Counted from the stretch's first letter, positions 43,199-53,317 are shown. The stretch is DNA of 64,000 bases from Staphylococcus muscae (GCF_003019275.1 NZ_CP027848.1:1612001-1676000); one strand, 5' to 3'. Numbers and translations are program-made. The notes: generated by a model not told the origin, from the sequence alone.

Positions 43199-43254
43199 AA
43201 AGATTGGGATGACGGGATCTTTAGTTTTAAAGGTTCCGTGCTCAATCTTTTTTT
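43199..43254 (+). terminator. Terminator after clpC
   Basis: AAAGATTG pairs with CAATCTTT and encloses a second stem (GGATCTTT/AAAGGTTCC); a T-run follows. Confidence 0.8.
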
Positions 43255-43343
43255 GTTAGACGAATGACTTTATCGTCGTTGTCAAGTGACAGTCACCAGT
43301 ATAAAATAGATGAGAAGATACATGAGATGGAGGTGTTAACGAC

Positions 43344-44708
43344 ATGGCAAAAAAGAAAGTGACTTTTGAGTGCACGGCGTGTGGCTATCAAACGCCGAAA
43401 TGGATGGGGAAATGTCCTAACTGCGGTGCATGGAACAGTATGGAAGAGACGATTGAGCAGAAGCCAACGAGTGCGAAACATGGTGTGCGCTCAGAATCGA
43501 CAGCCAAAGTGCAAAAACTGAATGATGTCAAACAAGAGCAAGCGCCACGTATTTTGACGAAAAGTCGGGAACTGAATCGTGTGTTAGGTGGCGGTATTGT
43601 ACAAGGTTCACTCGTATTGATTGGTGGAGATCCGGGTATTGGGAAGTCCACGTTATTACTGCAAATGTGTGCAGAGTTATCTAAAGAACGTAAGATTTTG
43701 TATATTACAGGGGAAGAATCTTTGAATCAAACGAAGCTGCGTGCCGATCGTCTAGAAGAAGATGCAAGTGCTTTGAACGTCTTTGCAGAGACGAATTTGG
43801 AAATCATTCATGAAGCAGTGAAAAAGATAGAACCAGAGTTGATTGTCGTTGACTCGATTCAGACAATTTTCCATCCTGACATTACGTCGGCACCAGGATC
43901 TGTGTCGCAAGTGCGAGAAAGTACGCAAAGTTTGATGCATATTGCGAAACAGATGAATATTGCGACGTTTATTGTTGGGCATGTGACGAAAGAAGGTCAG
44001 ATTGCAGGTCCACGTTTATTAGAGCATATGGTAGATACAGTTCTTTATTTTGAAGGAGATGAGCATCATGCGTATCGTATTTTACGTGCGGTGAAAAACC
44101 GTTTCGGCTCTACGAATGAAATGGGCATTTTTGAAATGAAGCAGTCTGGATTACACAGTGTCGTCAATCCATCAGAGATGTTTTTAGAAGAGCGCTCGTC
44201 CAACGTTCCAGGTTCGACAATTGTTGCTACGATGGAAGGGACACGTCCATTGCTTATCGAAGTACAAGCGCTTGTGACACCGACGACTTTTAATAACCCA
44301 CGTCGGATGGCGACAGGTATTGATCACAATCGTTTAAGTTTGCTAATGGCGGTACTCGAGAAGAAAGAAGGATACTTGTTGCAACAACAAGATGCGTATA
44401 TTAAAGTTGCTGGCGGTGTGAAGTTGACAGAGCCTGCCGTCGACTTAGGGATTATTATCGCCACAGCAACAAGTTTTAAAGATCGTGCGGTCGATGGCTT
44501 GGATTGTTTTGTAGGTGAAGTGGGCCTTACAGGGGAAGTGCGACGTGTGTCACGTATTGAGCAGCGTGTGCAAGAAGCTGCAAAGTTAGGTTTTAAGCGT
44601 GTCATTATTCCACAGACAAATATCGGAGGATGGACATTCCCAGAAGGTATAGAAGTTATTGGTGTGACATCAGTGCATGAAGCATTGAAATATGCGCTAA
44701 AATCATAG
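43344..44708 (+). CDS. radA: DNA repair protein RadA (Sms)
   Basis: A RecA-related helicase involved in branch migration and recombination repair. The protein has 454 residues: zinc finger C10-x2-C13 ... C24-x2-C27, RecA-like core with Walker [11 protein letters not shown] (94-103), the RadA-specific KNRFG motif (251-255), and a Lon-protease-like C-terminal domain (about 290-454, [16 protein letters not shown]). The gene is followed by ispD; the disA and yacL genes that stand here in Bacillus are absent. Confidence 0.97.
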   Translation: MAKKKVTFECTACGYQTPKWMGKCPNCGAWNSMEETIEQKPTSAKHGVRSESTAKVQKLNDVKQEQAPRILTKSRELNRVLGGGIVQGSLVLIGGDPGIGKSTLLLQMCAELSKERKILYITGEESLNQTKLRADRLEEDASALNVFAETNLEIIHEAVKKIEPELIVVDSIQTIFHPDITSAPGSVSQVRESTQSLMHIAKQMNIATFIVGHVTKEGQIAGPRLLEHMVDTVLYFEGDEHHAYRILRAVKNRFGSTNEMGIFEMKQSGLHSVVNPSEMFLEERSSNVPGSTIVATMEGTRPLLIEVQALVTPTTFNNPRRMATGIDHNRLSLLMAVLEKKEGYLLQQQDAYIKVAGGVKLTEPAVDLGIIIATATSFKDRAVDGLDCFVGEVGLTGEVRRVSRIEQRVQEAAKLGFKRVIIPQTNIGGWTFPEGIEVIGVTSVHEALKYALKS

Positions 44709-44759
44709 ATATAAGATCTCATAGTTTGATTGAAATGTGAAGAAAAGGTGGCTAAGTGA

Positions 44760-45458
44760 ATGACAGGTTATCACGTGATTATCCCAGCTGCTGGAAAAGG
44801 GACGCGCATGGGACGTACGTATAATAAATTATTAATTGAACTTTCTCAGCAAACAATTATTGAACATACTATTGATGTCTTTCAACAAGATCCAGCTTGC
44901 CAAGGCATTTATTTGGCAATTCATCCGGATGATTGTGAGAAATTGGCGTCTCTTCTTGTACGTTTCGATAAAGTGAAACAGCTGATTGAAGGTGGTCGAG
45001 AACGTCAAGAAAGCATTTATAAAGTTCTTGCACAATTGAATATACCAGATAATGATGTCGTTTTAGTTCATGATGGTGCACGGCCATTTATTACACAGTC
45101 GGCCATTCATGACTTAGCAGATGCAATTGATGTGCACGGTGCAGCAGTCATTGGTGTCAAAGCGAAAGATACGATTAAAGTTGTCCATGATCACTTTGTA
45201 ACTGAAACACTAGATCGTCAATATTTGTGGCAAGTGCAAACACCACAAGGCGCAACATATCGTGTACTCAAAGATGCTTATGATCAGGCGTTAGCGAATC
45301 ATATTGTTGGTACAGATGATGCGTCATTGCTTGAGTATGCAGGTCGTTCAGTGTTTATGGTAGAAGGTAACTACGATAATATTAAAGTAACGACGGAAGA
45401 AGACTTAACGAATGCAGAAGCAATTATTGCAAAAAGGAGCGAAACAAATCATGTTTAG
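44760..45458 (+). CDS. ispD: 2-C-methyl-D-erythritol 4-phosphate cytidylyltransferase
   Basis: Third step of the MEP isoprenoid pathway: joins CTP and MEP to give CDP-ME. The protein has 232 residues with the nucleotide-binding [22 protein letters not shown] and [12 protein letters not shown], which match the IspD family. TarI, the teichoic-acid ribitol-phosphate cytidylyltransferase, is a close relative. The direct overlap with ispF (8 nt) and absence of tar genes nearby favour IspD. AAGGTGG lies 8 nt before the ATG. Confidence 0.9.
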   Translation: MTGYHVIIPAAGKGTRMGRTYNKLLIELSQQTIIEHTIDVFQQDPACQGIYLAIHPDDCEKLASLLVRFDKVKQLIEGGRERQESIYKVLAQLNIPDNDVVLVHDGARPFITQSAIHDLADAIDVHGAAVIGVKAKDTIKVVHDHFVTETLDRQYLWQVQTPQGATYRVLKDAYDQALANHIVGTDDASLLEYAGRSVFMVEGNYDNIKVTTEEDLTNAEAIIAKRSETNHV

Positions 45459-45933
45459 AGTCGGTTTAGGTTATGATGTCCATGCCTTTGATGCGGAACG
45501 TCCGTTAATCATCGGAGGTATAGAGGTCCCACATACACATGGATTAAAAGGACATAGTGACGCAGATGTATTATTACATGCGATTACAGATGCGATGTTA
45601 GGTGCATGTGCACTAGGTGATATTGGTAAGTTATTTCCAGATACAGATATGGCATTTAAAGATGCAGATTCAAAGGTATTGTTAAAAGAAGCATATAAAG
45701 AAGTGAAGGCATTAGGATATGTTATCAATAATGTTGATGCGACGATTATTGCGGAACGTCCAAAATTCCGACCGCATATCGATACGATGCGTCAAGTGAT
45801 TGCAGACTTATTTGAGATTGGGATTGAATGGGTTAATGTCAAAGCAACAACGAGTGAAAAGCTCGGTTTTACAGGACGCCAAGAAGGTATTGCAGCACAA
45901 GCCATTGTTTCAGTTGTACAAAAACAGGGGTAA
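45451..45933 (+). CDS. ispF: 2-C-methyl-D-erythritol 2,4-cyclodiphosphate synthase
   Basis: Fifth MEP-pathway step, cyclising CDP-ME 2-phosphate. The protein has 160 residues from [13 protein letters not shown]. The zinc ligands of the family are D9, H11 and H43 ([15 protein letters not shown]), and [19 protein letters not shown] is the typical C-terminal signature. The ATG at 45451 is 11 nt after AAAAAGGAG and inside the end of ispD. The frame is open further upstream, but only within ispD. Confidence 0.97.
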   Translation: MFRVGLGYDVHAFDAERPLIIGGIEVPHTHGLKGHSDADVLLHAITDAMLGACALGDIGKLFPDTDMAFKDADSKVLLKEAYKEVKALGYVINNVDATIIAERPKFRPHIDTMRQVIADLFEIGIEWVNVKATTSEKLGFTGRQEGIAAQAIVSVVQKQG

Positions 45934-45976
45934 AAGACGTTAGTAGTTGACTCAAAATCAAATGATGTCAGTGTTC

Positions 45977-46071
45977 GAGAAGCAGAATTCTCAGTAGAAC
46001 GTCGCAATTCAACAAAATAAAAAGCTATTTTGAGAATTGCGTGGGTACTACTCAAACTCAAAACGCTTCTC
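45977..46071. repeat. Third copy of the hairpin repeat found after divIC
   Basis: A 95-nt imperfect inverted repeat with outer stem GAGAAGC/GCTTCTC and apical stem GCAATTCAACAAAATA opposite TATTTTGAGAATTGC. It is preceded by GATGTCAGTGTTC and followed by TCACAACCTC, the same linker pieces as in 9035-9307 and in the same orientation relative to transcription. Confidence 0.82.
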
Positions 46072-46085
46072 TCACAACCTCTCTT

Positions 46086-46146
46086 GGGCACTACAACGAA
46101 ATCTTTATTAAAACATGAGATTTATGTAGTGTCCCCATGTTATAAT
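46086..46146 (+). promoter_or_regulatory. gltX promoter with an upstream inverted repeat
   Basis: Extended -10 TGTTATAAT (46138-46146), with no clear -35. An inverted repeat occupies 46086-46135: GGGCACTACA and AAATCT against AGATTT and TGTAGTGTCCC. It covers the -35 region, so it may be an operator, or simply a further repeat element. Confidence 0.6.
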
Positions 46147-46180
46147 ATAAAAATTGAAGATTAAAACAGGAGTGAATACA

Positions 46181-47635
46181 ATGAGTGAACGAGTAAGAGT
46201 AAGATATGCACCAAGTCCAACAGGGTATTTGCATATTGGGAACGCACGTACAGCATTATTTAACTATTTATTCGCTAAACATCACGGTGGTGATTTTGTC
46301 ATTCGTATTGAAGATACGGATTCAAAGCGTAACTTAGAAGATGGTGAATCATCACAATTTAACAACTTACAATGGCTAGGCCTTGATTGGGACGAGTCGG
46401 TGGATAAAGACAAAGGCTATGGACCTTACCGCCAATCAGAGCGTGGACATATTTATCAACCGTTAATCGACCAGTTATTAGCTGAAGATAAAGCATACAA
46501 ATGCTACATGACTGAGGAAGAATTAGAAGCAGAACGCCAAGAGCAAATCGAACGTGGTGAAATGCCAAGATACGGTGGTAAACATGCACACTTAACAGAA
46601 GAAGAGCGTGCACAATTTGAAGCGGAAGGACGCAAGCCATCTATCCGTTTCCGTGTACCACAAGATCGTACGTACAAGTTTGATGATATGGTTAAAGGCG
46701 AAGTATCTTTTGAATCAGATAACTTCGGTGACTGGGTTATCGTGAAAAAAGATGGTGTACCAACATATAACTTTGCCGTAGCAGTGGATGACCACTACAT
46801 GGAAATTACAGATGTGATTCGTGGCGATGACCATATTTCAAATACACCAAAACAATTAATGATTTATGAAACATTCGGTTGGGAACCACCACGTTTCGGT
46901 CATATGACATTGATTGTGAATGAACAACGTAAAAAGTTGAGTAAACGTGACGGTCAAATTTTACAATTTATCGAGCAATATCGTGATTTAGGTTACCTTC
47001 CTGAAGCGATTTTTAACTTTATCGCATTGTTAGGTTGGTCTCCAGAAGGCGAAGAAGAAATCTTCTCTAAACAAGAATTTATCGATATCTTTACTGAAAA
47101 ACGCCTTTCAAAATCACCTGCATTTTTTGATAAACAAAAGCTTGAATGGATTAACAACCAGTACATGAAAGAAAAAGATGCAGAGACGGTCTTTGGAATG
47201 ACATTGCCACATATGATTAAGGCGGGTCTGTTACCAGAGTCTCCATCTGAAGCGGACCTTGACTGGGGTCGCAAGTTGGTTGCTTTATATCAAGAACAAA
47301 TGAGCTACGCAGGTGAAATCGTACCGCTCTCTGAATTGTTCTTCCGTGATGAAAAAGAGCTTGATGAAGCCGCACAAGAAGTGTTGAATGGTGAACAGGT
47401 TCCTGAATTGATGCGTGTATTGAGTGCGAAGTTAGAAGCACTTGAATCATTTACAGCTGAAAACGTCAAGAAAGAAATTAAAGCAGTACAAAAAGAAACA
47501 GGTATTAAAGGAAAAAATCTCTTCATGCCAATTAGAGTTGCTGTGACAGGTCAAATGCATGGACCAGAGTTACCGAATACGATCGAAGTATTAGGTAAAG
47601 ACAAAGTATTGACACGTATTCAAAAATTAATATAG
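46181..47635 (+). CDS. gltX: Glutamyl-tRNA synthetase
   Basis: Charges tRNA(Glu) and, in bacteria without GlnRS, also tRNA(Gln). The protein has 484 residues from [15 protein letters not shown], 5 nt after CAGGAGTG. The HIGH motif is HIGN and the KMSKS motif is KLSKRD (KKLSKRDGQ); the class I core and alpha-helical anticodon domain are complete. A longer in-frame start upstream lacks a site. The gltX-cysE-cysS order is conserved in Firmicutes. Confidence 0.97.
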   Translation: MSERVRVRYAPSPTGYLHIGNARTALFNYLFAKHHGGDFVIRIEDTDSKRNLEDGESSQFNNLQWLGLDWDESVDKDKGYGPYRQSERGHIYQPLIDQLLAEDKAYKCYMTEEELEAERQEQIERGEMPRYGGKHAHLTEEERAQFEAEGRKPSIRFRVPQDRTYKFDDMVKGEVSFESDNFGDWVIVKKDGVPTYNFAVAVDDHYMEITDVIRGDDHISNTPKQLMIYETFGWEPPRFGHMTLIVNEQRKKLSKRDGQILQFIEQYRDLGYLPEAIFNFIALLGWSPEGEEEIFSKQEFIDIFTEKRLSKSPAFFDKQKLEWINNQYMKEKDAETVFGMTLPHMIKAGLLPESPSEADLDWGRKLVALYQEQMSYAGEIVPLSELFFRDEKELDEAAQEVLNGEQVPELMRVLSAKLEALESFTAENVKKEIKAVQKETGIKGKNLFMPIRVAVTGQMHGPELPNTIEVLGKDKVLTRIQKLI

Positions 47636-47643
47636 TGTTTAAC

Positions 47644-47895
47644 TTGATATCGACAGTTAAATCGACTACTATTAAGGTGAATTTGGAATAAAGGATTAGT
47701 AAGCTATAACAAGTGTTTCAGAGAGTGTACGGTTGCTGCGAGTACATCACATGTATAGTCGAATGCACCTTTAGGATAACAGTTTTATATAGCCAATGAG
47801 TGAACGTATGAAGCAAATATTGCGGGTGTACGTTAATGAGAGTGGAACCGTGCGATAGCACCTCTGACAGTTTGATGTTAGAGGTGCTATTTTTA
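47644..47895 (+). promoter_or_regulatory. Cysteine T-box riboswitch of cysE-cysS
   Basis: Promoter TTGATA (47644-47649), 17 nt, TACTAT (47667-47672). The leader ends with the T-box core GAGTGGAACCGTGCG (about 47840-47854) and a terminator: ATAGCACCTCT pairs with AGAGGTGCTAT, then TTTTT (47855-47895). The specifier loop region GAATGCACC contains TGC (47764-47766), the cysteine codon. Uncharged tRNA(Cys) should bind and block termination. The leader is in the expected place between gltX and cysE. Confidence 0.92.
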
Positions 47896-47933
47896 CGGAG
47901 AAATATAAAAACCGTGAGAAGAGAGGGAAAGAT

Positions 47934-48575
47934 ATGTTAAGACGTATGATGGATGACGTGAAGATGGTATTTGAACAAGACCCGGCTGCACGTTCATCGT
48001 TTGAAGTCATTACCACATATGCTGGTTTGCACGCAGTATGGAGTCATTTAGTTGCACACAAACTTTATCAAAAAAAGCGCTACATATTAGCACGTGTGAT
48101 TTCACAAGTTTCACGATTTTTTACAGGTATTGAAATACACCCTGGAGCCAAAATTGGACGCCGTTTATTTATCGACCATGGTATGGGAGTGGTTATTGGA
48201 GAAACTTGTACCATTGGAGATAACGTGACCATTTATCAAGGAGTTACTTTAGGTGGGACAGGTAAAGAAAAAGGGAAACGTCACCCAGACATCGGTGACA
48301 ACGTACTGATCGCAGCGGGTTCTAAAGTATTGGGTAACATCAAAGTGCATTCGAACGTGAACATCGGAGCGAATTCTGTTGTGTTAAGAGATGTGCCAAG
48401 CTATACAACAGTTGTTGGTATTCCAGGCCGTATTGTGAAGCAAGATGGTAAGCGTATCGGTAAAAACTTTGACCACTTGAACTTACCAGACCCAATCTAT
48501 GAACAAATTAAGCAACTTGAAAAACAACTGGAACAAACGAAAAACGGGGAGATTAAAGATGATTACATTATATAA
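47934..48575 (+). CDS. cysE: Serine O-acetyltransferase
   Basis: Makes O-acetylserine from serine and acetyl-CoA, the first step of cysteine synthesis; the product goes to CysK (15260). The protein has 213 residues with a short N-terminal helical domain and left-handed beta-helix hexapeptide repeats (about 65-170: [35 protein letters not shown]). The short N-terminus is of the Gram-positive type. Controlled by the T-box just upstream. It overlaps cysS by 17 nt. Confidence 0.96.
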   Translation: MLRRMMDDVKMVFEQDPAARSSFEVITTYAGLHAVWSHLVAHKLYQKKRYILARVISQVSRFFTGIEIHPGAKIGRRLFIDHGMGVVIGETCTIGDNVTIYQGVTLGGTGKEKGKRHPDIGDNVLIAAGSKVLGNIKVHSNVNIGANSVVLRDVPSYTTVVGIPGRIVKQDGKRIGKNFDHLNLPDPIYEQIKQLEKQLEQTKNGEIKDDYII

Positions 48576-49959
48576 TACATTAACGCGCCAAAAAGAGCCG
48601 TTTAAACCCATTGAACCTGGCAAAGTGAAGATGTATGTATGTGGACCGACTGTTTACAACTATATCCATATCGGTAATGCACGCCCAGCGATCAATTACG
48701 ATGTTGTCAGACGTTATTTGGAATACAAAGGTTTTGAAGTGAACTATGTATCGAATTTTACGGATGTTGATGATAAATTAATCAAGCGTGCACAAGAGTT
48801 AAATGAAACAGTGCCAGAAATTGCTGAACGTTATATTAAAGCATTCCATGAAGATACAGGTGCTTTGAATGTCAAACCAGCAACTGCCAATCCACGTGTT
48901 ATGGATCATATGGATGAGATTATTGCGTTTATTAAAAAACTTGTCGATGAAGGTTATGCATATGAAAGTGGTGGTGATGTTTACTTCCGAACACGTAAGT
49001 TTGATGAGTACGGTAAGTTGAGTCATCAATCATTGGATGACTTAAAAGTTGGTGCACGTATTGAACAAGGCGAGAACAAAGAAGATGCGTTAGACTTCAC
49101 ATTGTGGAAAAGTGCAAAACCCGGTGAGATTAGCTGGGAGAGTCCATTTGGTGAAGGGCGTCCGGGGTGGCATATTGAATGCTCTGTAATGGCATTTGAG
49201 AAGCTTGGACCGACAATTGATATTCATGCAGGTGGCAGTGATTTACAATTCCCACACCATGAAAATGAAATCGCACAATCTGAATGTCATAACCATGCGC
49301 CATTTGCGAACTATTGGATGCATAATGGGTTCATCAATATTGATAATGAAAAAATGAGTAAGTCACTTGGAAACTTTATTTTAGTTCATGACATTATCAA
49401 AGAAGTGGATCCAGATGTGCTGCGTTTCTTCATGATTAGTGTTCATTATCGCAGCCCAATCAACTATAATTTGGAATTAGTTGAAGCGGCTAAAAGTGGC
49501 TTAACACGTATACGCAACAGCTATGAAGCATTGCTCGCACGTGAAGCAGTTGCTACGGATTTAGTAGTCGCACAAGAATATATCGATCAAATTGAAGCGA
49601 TTTTAGCGCAGTTTGAAAAAGTGATGGATGATGACTTTAATACAGCCAATGCGATTACAGCTTGGTATGATTTAGCCAAACTAGCGAATAAATATTTGCT
49701 TGAAGACAATACAGCAACAGTAGTAATTACACGCTTTAAAGAAGTATTCCAAATCTTTAGTGATGTATTAGGTGTGCCACTTCAAGCAGCACAATCTGAA
49801 GAGCTACTTGATGCAGAAGTGGAAGCATTGATTGAAGAAAGAAATGAAGCACGTAAAAATAAAGACTTCGCTCGTGCAGATGAGATTCGCGACCAGCTCA
49901 AAGCACAGAATATCTTGTTGGAAGATACGCCACAAGGTGTGAGATTTAAACGTGTATAA
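48559..49959 (+). CDS. cysS: Cysteinyl-tRNA synthetase
   Basis: Charges tRNA(Cys). The protein has 466 residues from [15 protein letters not shown], 7 nt after GGGGAG (48546-48551). The class I signatures are YIHIGNARP and KMSKS; the zinc-binding cysteines and histidines are in [10 protein letters not shown] and [12 protein letters not shown], with [12 protein letters not shown] following. The frame is open upstream, but only inside cysE. Co-transcribed with cysE, mrnC and rlmB by spacing. Confidence 0.97.
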   Translation: MITLYNTLTRQKEPFKPIEPGKVKMYVCGPTVYNYIHIGNARPAINYDVVRRYLEYKGFEVNYVSNFTDVDDKLIKRAQELNETVPEIAERYIKAFHEDTGALNVKPATANPRVMDHMDEIIAFIKKLVDEGYAYESGGDVYFRTRKFDEYGKLSHQSLDDLKVGARIEQGENKEDALDFTLWKSAKPGEISWESPFGEGRPGWHIECSVMAFEKLGPTIDIHAGGSDLQFPHHENEIAQSECHNHAPFANYWMHNGFINIDNEKMSKSLGNFILVHDIIKEVDPDVLRFFMISVHYRSPINYNLELVEAAKSGLTRIRNSYEALLAREAVATDLVVAQEYIDQIEAILAQFEKVMDDDFNTANAITAWYDLAKLANKYLLEDNTATVVITRFKEVFQIFSDVLGVPLQAAQSEELLDAEVEALIEERNEARKNKDFARADEIRDQLKAQNILLEDTPQGVRFKRV

Positions 49960-50353
49960 CACGATTGATTTTAAACAATTAAGCCCACTCACACTTGCGT
50001 ATATGGGAGATGCCGTTTTGGATCAGTTTGTTCGTGGGCACATTATTTTAAAGTATCAAAGTAAACCGAACCGTTTGCATCAAGAAGCCAAACGGTTCGT
50101 TTCTGCTAAGAGCCAAGCGCAAACTTTAGAAGCGTTGTTAGCAGACAATTGGTTTACGGAGGAAGAATTGGCTATCGTGAAGCGAGGTCGCAACGCTAAA
50201 AGTCACACGAAAGCTAAAAATACAGATATCCAAACGTATCGTAAAAGTTCAGGTCTGGAAGCAGTGATTGGTTATTTGCATTTAACACAACAAGAAGCAC
50301 GTATCATCTCGTTATTGAATGAGATTGTAAGACAAGTAGAAAAGAGGTGTTAG
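49952..50353 (+). CDS. mrnC: Mini-ribonuclease III
   Basis: RNase III-like nuclease without a dsRNA-binding domain; in Bacillus it matures 23S rRNA. The protein has 133 residues. [19 protein letters not shown] is the catalytic helix with the acidic residues, and [31 protein letters not shown] holds the second signature. The start is GTG, overlapping the end of cysS by 8 nt, with AAGGTG further upstream; translation may depend on coupling. Confidence 0.93.
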   Translation: MYNTIDFKQLSPLTLAYMGDAVLDQFVRGHIILKYQSKPNRLHQEAKRFVSAKSQAQTLEALLADNWFTEEELAIVKRGRNAKSHTKAKNTDIQTYRKSSGLEAVIGYLHLTQQEARIISLLNEIVRQVEKRC

Positions 50354-50356
50354 ATA

Positions 50357-51106
50357 ATGGATTCAGAAGTAATAGTTGGACGCCATGCGGTTCGTGAAGC
50401 GATTACGAGTGGACATGTGGTGAATAAAGTATTAATTCAAGAAGGTATGAAGAAGCAACAAATTGATGATATTTTAAAACAAGCGAAAGATTTAAAATTA
50501 GTCGTTCAAACCGTTCCAAAATCAAAATTAGATCAAATCTCAACAGCACCTCATCAAGGTGTTGCAGCATATATTGCGCCATACGAATATGAGACTTTAG
50601 AACATTTTTTAGAACAGCAGAAGCAGAAGGATGGCTTATCAACAGTGCTCATACTCGATGGATTAGAAGATCCGCATAACTTAGGTTCTATTCTAAGAAC
50701 AGCGGATGCGACAGGTGTAGACGGCATCATCATCCCAAAACGTCGCTCTGTTGCACTTACGCAGACAGTGGCAAAAGCTTCCACAGGTGCCATTCAACAT
50801 GTCCCTGTCATGCGTGTTACGAACTTATCTCAAACGATTGATGTATTGAAAGATCAAGGGTATTGGGTAGCTGGCACAGAAGCAAATCATGCGACAGATT
50901 ATCGTCAAATGCAGGCAGATATGCCACTTGCGATTGTGATTGGTAGTGAAGGGCAAGGCATGAGTCGACGTGTGAAAGAAAAATGTGATTTTTATATTAA
51001 AATCCCTATGGTTGGTCATGTCAACAGTTTGAATGCATCGGTTGCTGCAAGTTTGATGATGTACGAGGTGTTGAGAAAGCGTCAACCTATTGGCGGTGAC
51101 AAGTAA
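50357..51106 (+). CDS. rlmB: 23S rRNA 2'-O-ribose methyltransferase RlmB-like (TrmH/SpoU family)
   Basis: A SAM-dependent rRNA methyltransferase of 249 residues. N-terminal substrate-binding domain ([28 protein letters not shown]), then the SPOUT knot with [40 protein letters not shown] and [22 protein letters not shown], the three family motifs. RlmB methylates G2251 in E. coli; the target here is inferred. It starts 3 nt after the mrnC stop. Confidence 0.92.
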   Translation: MDSEVIVGRHAVREAITSGHVVNKVLIQEGMKKQQIDDILKQAKDLKLVVQTVPKSKLDQISTAPHQGVAAYIAPYEYETLEHFLEQQKQKDGLSTVLILDGLEDPHNLGSILRTADATGVDGIIIPKRRSVALTQTVAKASTGAIQHVPVMRVTNLSQTIDVLKDQGYWVAGTEANHATDYRQMQADMPLAIVIGSEGQGMSRRVKEKCDFYIKIPMVGHVNSLNASVAASLMMYEVLRKRQPIGGDK

Positions 51107-51109
51107 TCC

Positions 51110-51631
51110 ATGAAAGATTATTATGTGATTATTGATGGATATAATATGATTGGACAATCGCCTGAGCTCATGCACCTTGCGAAAGAAAACCTTGAAGAAG
51201 CACGTGAGCAACTACTGATTGAGATTGCAAACTACAATGCACTTGTGAAGGGACATATCATCTGTGTGTTTGATGCATATGAACAAGGTTCTCCGCAATC
51301 AGAAACGGTCTATCATGGTGTGAGAGTTATTTTCACCAAAGAAGGAGAAACAGCAGATAGCTTTATTGAACGCTATGTTTATAATATCTATCATAAACAC
51401 TTAACACATATCACAGTTGTGACGAGTGATATGAGTGAACAGCATGCTATTTTTGGAACGGGAGCCTATCGCATCTCATCTAGAGAAATGTGGCGTCATT
51501 TGAAAGAAAACAAGACAGCTGTTTCCAAGACGATATCGTCATTTGAAGCACGAAAACCACGTACAAGAATGCATTTATCAGAAGAAGTTTTGACAGAATT
51601 TGAAAAAATTAGACGTGGTAAGCAGCAATAA
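51110..51631 (+). CDS. rae1: Ribosome-dependent mRNA nuclease Rae1 (YacP, NYN domain)
   Basis: A protein of 173 residues with a NYN (PIN-like) domain: YYVIIDGYNMIGQSPEL, IICVFDAYEQG and VVTSDMSEQ provide the acidic active-site residues. The Bacillus homologue cuts mRNA in the ribosomal A site. The start codon is 3 nt after the rlmB stop and only a weak ribosome-binding site is visible (GGCGGTGACAAG). The position between rlmB and sigH is the standard one. Confidence 0.92.
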   Translation: MKDYYVIIDGYNMIGQSPELMHLAKENLEEAREQLLIEIANYNALVKGHIICVFDAYEQGSPQSETVYHGVRVIFTKEGETADSFIERYVYNIYHKHLTHITVVTSDMSEQHAIFGTGAYRISSREMWRHLKENKTAVSKTISSFEARKPRTRMHLSEEVLTEFEKIRRGKQQ

Positions 51632-51708
51632 TTGGCAAGTCTCGATTTGATTTTTGAGAAGGGAATTCATACGCTATTGAGTACCCCAGAATAAAGCGAG
51701 GCGATTCA

Positions 51709-52290
51709 ATGCAGCGAATTGAACAACGAAACGACCTTGAAAATCAAACCTTCTCAACAAATGAAGTGCTCCTTATGGAAGCCCAATTGAACGATATCAA
51801 ACAACGTGCGATGCAGTCTTTTGCTGATTATAGTATTCATGAGTATGATCGTGATGACTTGATCCAAGAGACTGTAATTCGTTTATATCAAAAAATGCGA
51901 GCCGCTGAAGAGCCACACGCTACGCCGTTTGAACATTATATCAATCGAACGATTCGTCGGCGTAAGTTGGACTATCGACGGAAAAAGATGAATCGACAAC
52001 GCATATTTGATAAGTATGCACAATCTGTTAAATATGAGACGACTTATGATGATTATAAACAAGAAGATCCATTAGATATTGTCATTCGTAATGAAATGCT
52101 GTTCGCAGTATTTAAAGAAGCATTAGCAACATTAACACCGATTGAATACCGTGTCTGTCAGTATTTATATCAAGAATGGAAACCCGCAGAAATCGCAAAA
52201 ACAATGGATATACCCCCGAAGAAGGTCTATAATACAATCTACCGTGTGCGCAAAAAGTTGAAAGCAGCATTGCATATGAATGTAGATTGA
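51709..52290 (+). CDS. sigH: RNA polymerase sigma factor SigH (sigma-70 family)
   Basis: A protein of 193 residues with region 2 (DYSIHEYDRDDLIQETVIRLYQ) and region 4 (LTPIEYRVCQYLYQEWKPAEIAKTMDIPPKKVYNTIYRVRKKL, a helix-turn-helix). It lies exactly where the staphylococcal competence sigma factor sigH stands, between rae1 and rpmG-secE-nusG. Sequence conservation of SigH between staphylococci is low, so function is inferred largely from position. In S. aureus this factor drives com genes and is normally silent. Confidence 0.85.
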   Translation: MQRIEQRNDLENQTFSTNEVLLMEAQLNDIKQRAMQSFADYSIHEYDRDDLIQETVIRLYQKMRAAEEPHATPFEHYINRTIRRRKLDYRRKKMNRQRIFDKYAQSVKYETTYDDYKQEDPLDIVIRNEMLFAVFKEALATLTPIEYRVCQYLYQEWKPAEIAKTMDIPPKKVYNTIYRVRKKLKAALHMNVD

Positions 52291-52348
52291 CAATTGAACA
52301 TGACCTTATGTATAGTTAATGAGTATTATAGGATTAAGGTGAGTTAAA

Positions 52349-52492
52349 GTGAAAAAAGTACCACTGAATTGTGAAAAATGTGGCAGTCGTAACTATCATC
52401 TTCCAAAGTCGACGAATCAAACCGATCGATTGGAATTGAAGAAATTTTGTGCGGCGTGTCAAACACATACACTTCATAAAGAATCCAAATAA
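52349..52492 (+). CDS. rpmG: 50S ribosomal protein L33
   Basis: A small protein of 47 residues starting at GTG (52349), 5 nt after AAGGTGAG. The sequence begins [20 protein letters not shown] (after the initiator) and carries two CXXC zinc pairs (CEKC near residue 8, CAAC near 34), ending HTLHKESK. This is the zinc-containing form of L33. The position before secE and nusG is typical. Confidence 0.93.
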   Translation: MKKVPLNCEKCGSRNYHLPKSTNQTDRLELKKFCAACQTHTLHKESK

Positions 52493-52510
52493 TTGGAGGT
52501 AAAGACGATT

Positions 52511-52690
52511 ATGGCTAAAAAAGAGAGCTTCTTCCAAGGTGTTAAGTCAGAAATGGAAAAGACAAGTTGGCCAACGGGTCCTGAACTTGTGAAATATACG
52601 ACAATCGTAGTATGTACAGTAGTGTTCTTCTTGCTATTTTTCTACGGTTTAGATATTGGAATTGGTCAAGTTATTGAAATGATAAAATAG
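52511..52690 (+). CDS. secE: Preprotein translocase subunit SecE
   Basis: The small essential subunit of the SecYEG channel. The protein has 59 residues from [20 protein letters not shown], with the conserved amphipathic helix ending in [13 protein letters not shown] and one transmembrane segment (about 30-50). The start ATG at 52511 is 11 nt after GGAGG (52495-52499). It lies between rpmG and nusG. Confidence 0.95.
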   Translation: MAKKESFFQGVKSEMEKTSWPTGPELVKYTTIVVCTVVFFLLFFYGLDIGIGQVIEMIK

Positions 52691-52709
52691 TGAGTGAGGA
52701 GATGTCAGC

Positions 52710-53258
52710 ATGTCTGAAGATTTCGGTGCGAAACATTGGTATGCAGTTCATACCTATTCAGGATATGAGAATAAAGTAAAACAGAATTTGGAAAAACGTG
52801 TTGAGTCTATGAATATGACTGAACAAATTTTCCGCGTTGTGATTCCTGAAGAAGAGGAAACACAAGTGAAAGATGGTAAAGCGAAGAAATCAATGAAGAA
52901 AACATTCCCGGGATATGTCTTAGTTGAACTGATTATGACAGATGAGTCTTGGTATGTTGTACGTAATACACCTGGTGTTACAGGATTCGTTGGTTCAGCA
53001 GGTGCAGGATCCAAACCAAATCCATTGCTACCTGAAGAAGCACGCTTCATCTTAAAACAAATGGGCATGAAAGAAAAAACAATCGACGTTGAAGTTGAAT
53101 TGGGCGAACAAGTACGTGTCACTTCTGGGCCATTTGCTAACCAAGTGGGCGAAGTTGAAAGTATCGAAGCAGACAAATTCAAATTGACAGTGTTAGTAGA
53201 CATGTTTGGTCGTGAAACACCTGTTGAAGTTGAATTTGATCAAATTGAAAAACTTTAA
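52710..53258 (+). CDS. nusG: Transcription termination/antitermination protein NusG
   Basis: An elongation factor that binds RNA polymerase clamp helices and, through its KOW domain, Rho or ribosomal S10. The protein has 182 residues: NGN domain (about 8-115, KHWYAVHTYSGYENKVKQNL) and C-terminal KOW domain (about 128-182, VRVTSGPFANQVGEVESI). RBS GAGGAGATG lies just upstream. Linked to secE by 19 nt. Confidence 0.97.
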   Translation: MSEDFGAKHWYAVHTYSGYENKVKQNLEKRVESMNMTEQIFRVVIPEEEETQVKDGKAKKSMKKTFPGYVLVELIMTDESWYVVRNTPGVTGFVGSAGAGSKPNPLLPEEARFILKQMGMKEKTIDVEVELGEQVRVTSGPFANQVGEVESIEADKFKLTVLVDMFGRETPVEVEFDQIEKL

Positions 53259-53288
53259 TGCAGTGTAAGAAGATCATAAAGTTTTGTG

Positions 53289-53317
53289 TTGTAATCTAAA
53301 CATCTAAGTGATATAAT
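53289..53317 (+). promoter_or_regulatory. Promoter of rplK-rplA
   Basis: TTGTAA (53289-53294), 17 nt, TATAAT (53312-53317), followed by a leader of about 100 nt before rplK. Confidence 0.82.

Noticed and set aside
44760..45458. TarI (teichoic-acid cytidylyltransferase) instead of IspD
   Set aside because: The families are similar, but the gene overlaps ispF and no tarJ or other tar gene is adjacent.
52754..53203. A 149-codon open frame antisense to nusG
   Set aside because: Fully inside nusG, Ser/Thr-rich shadow composition with no homology I recognise.
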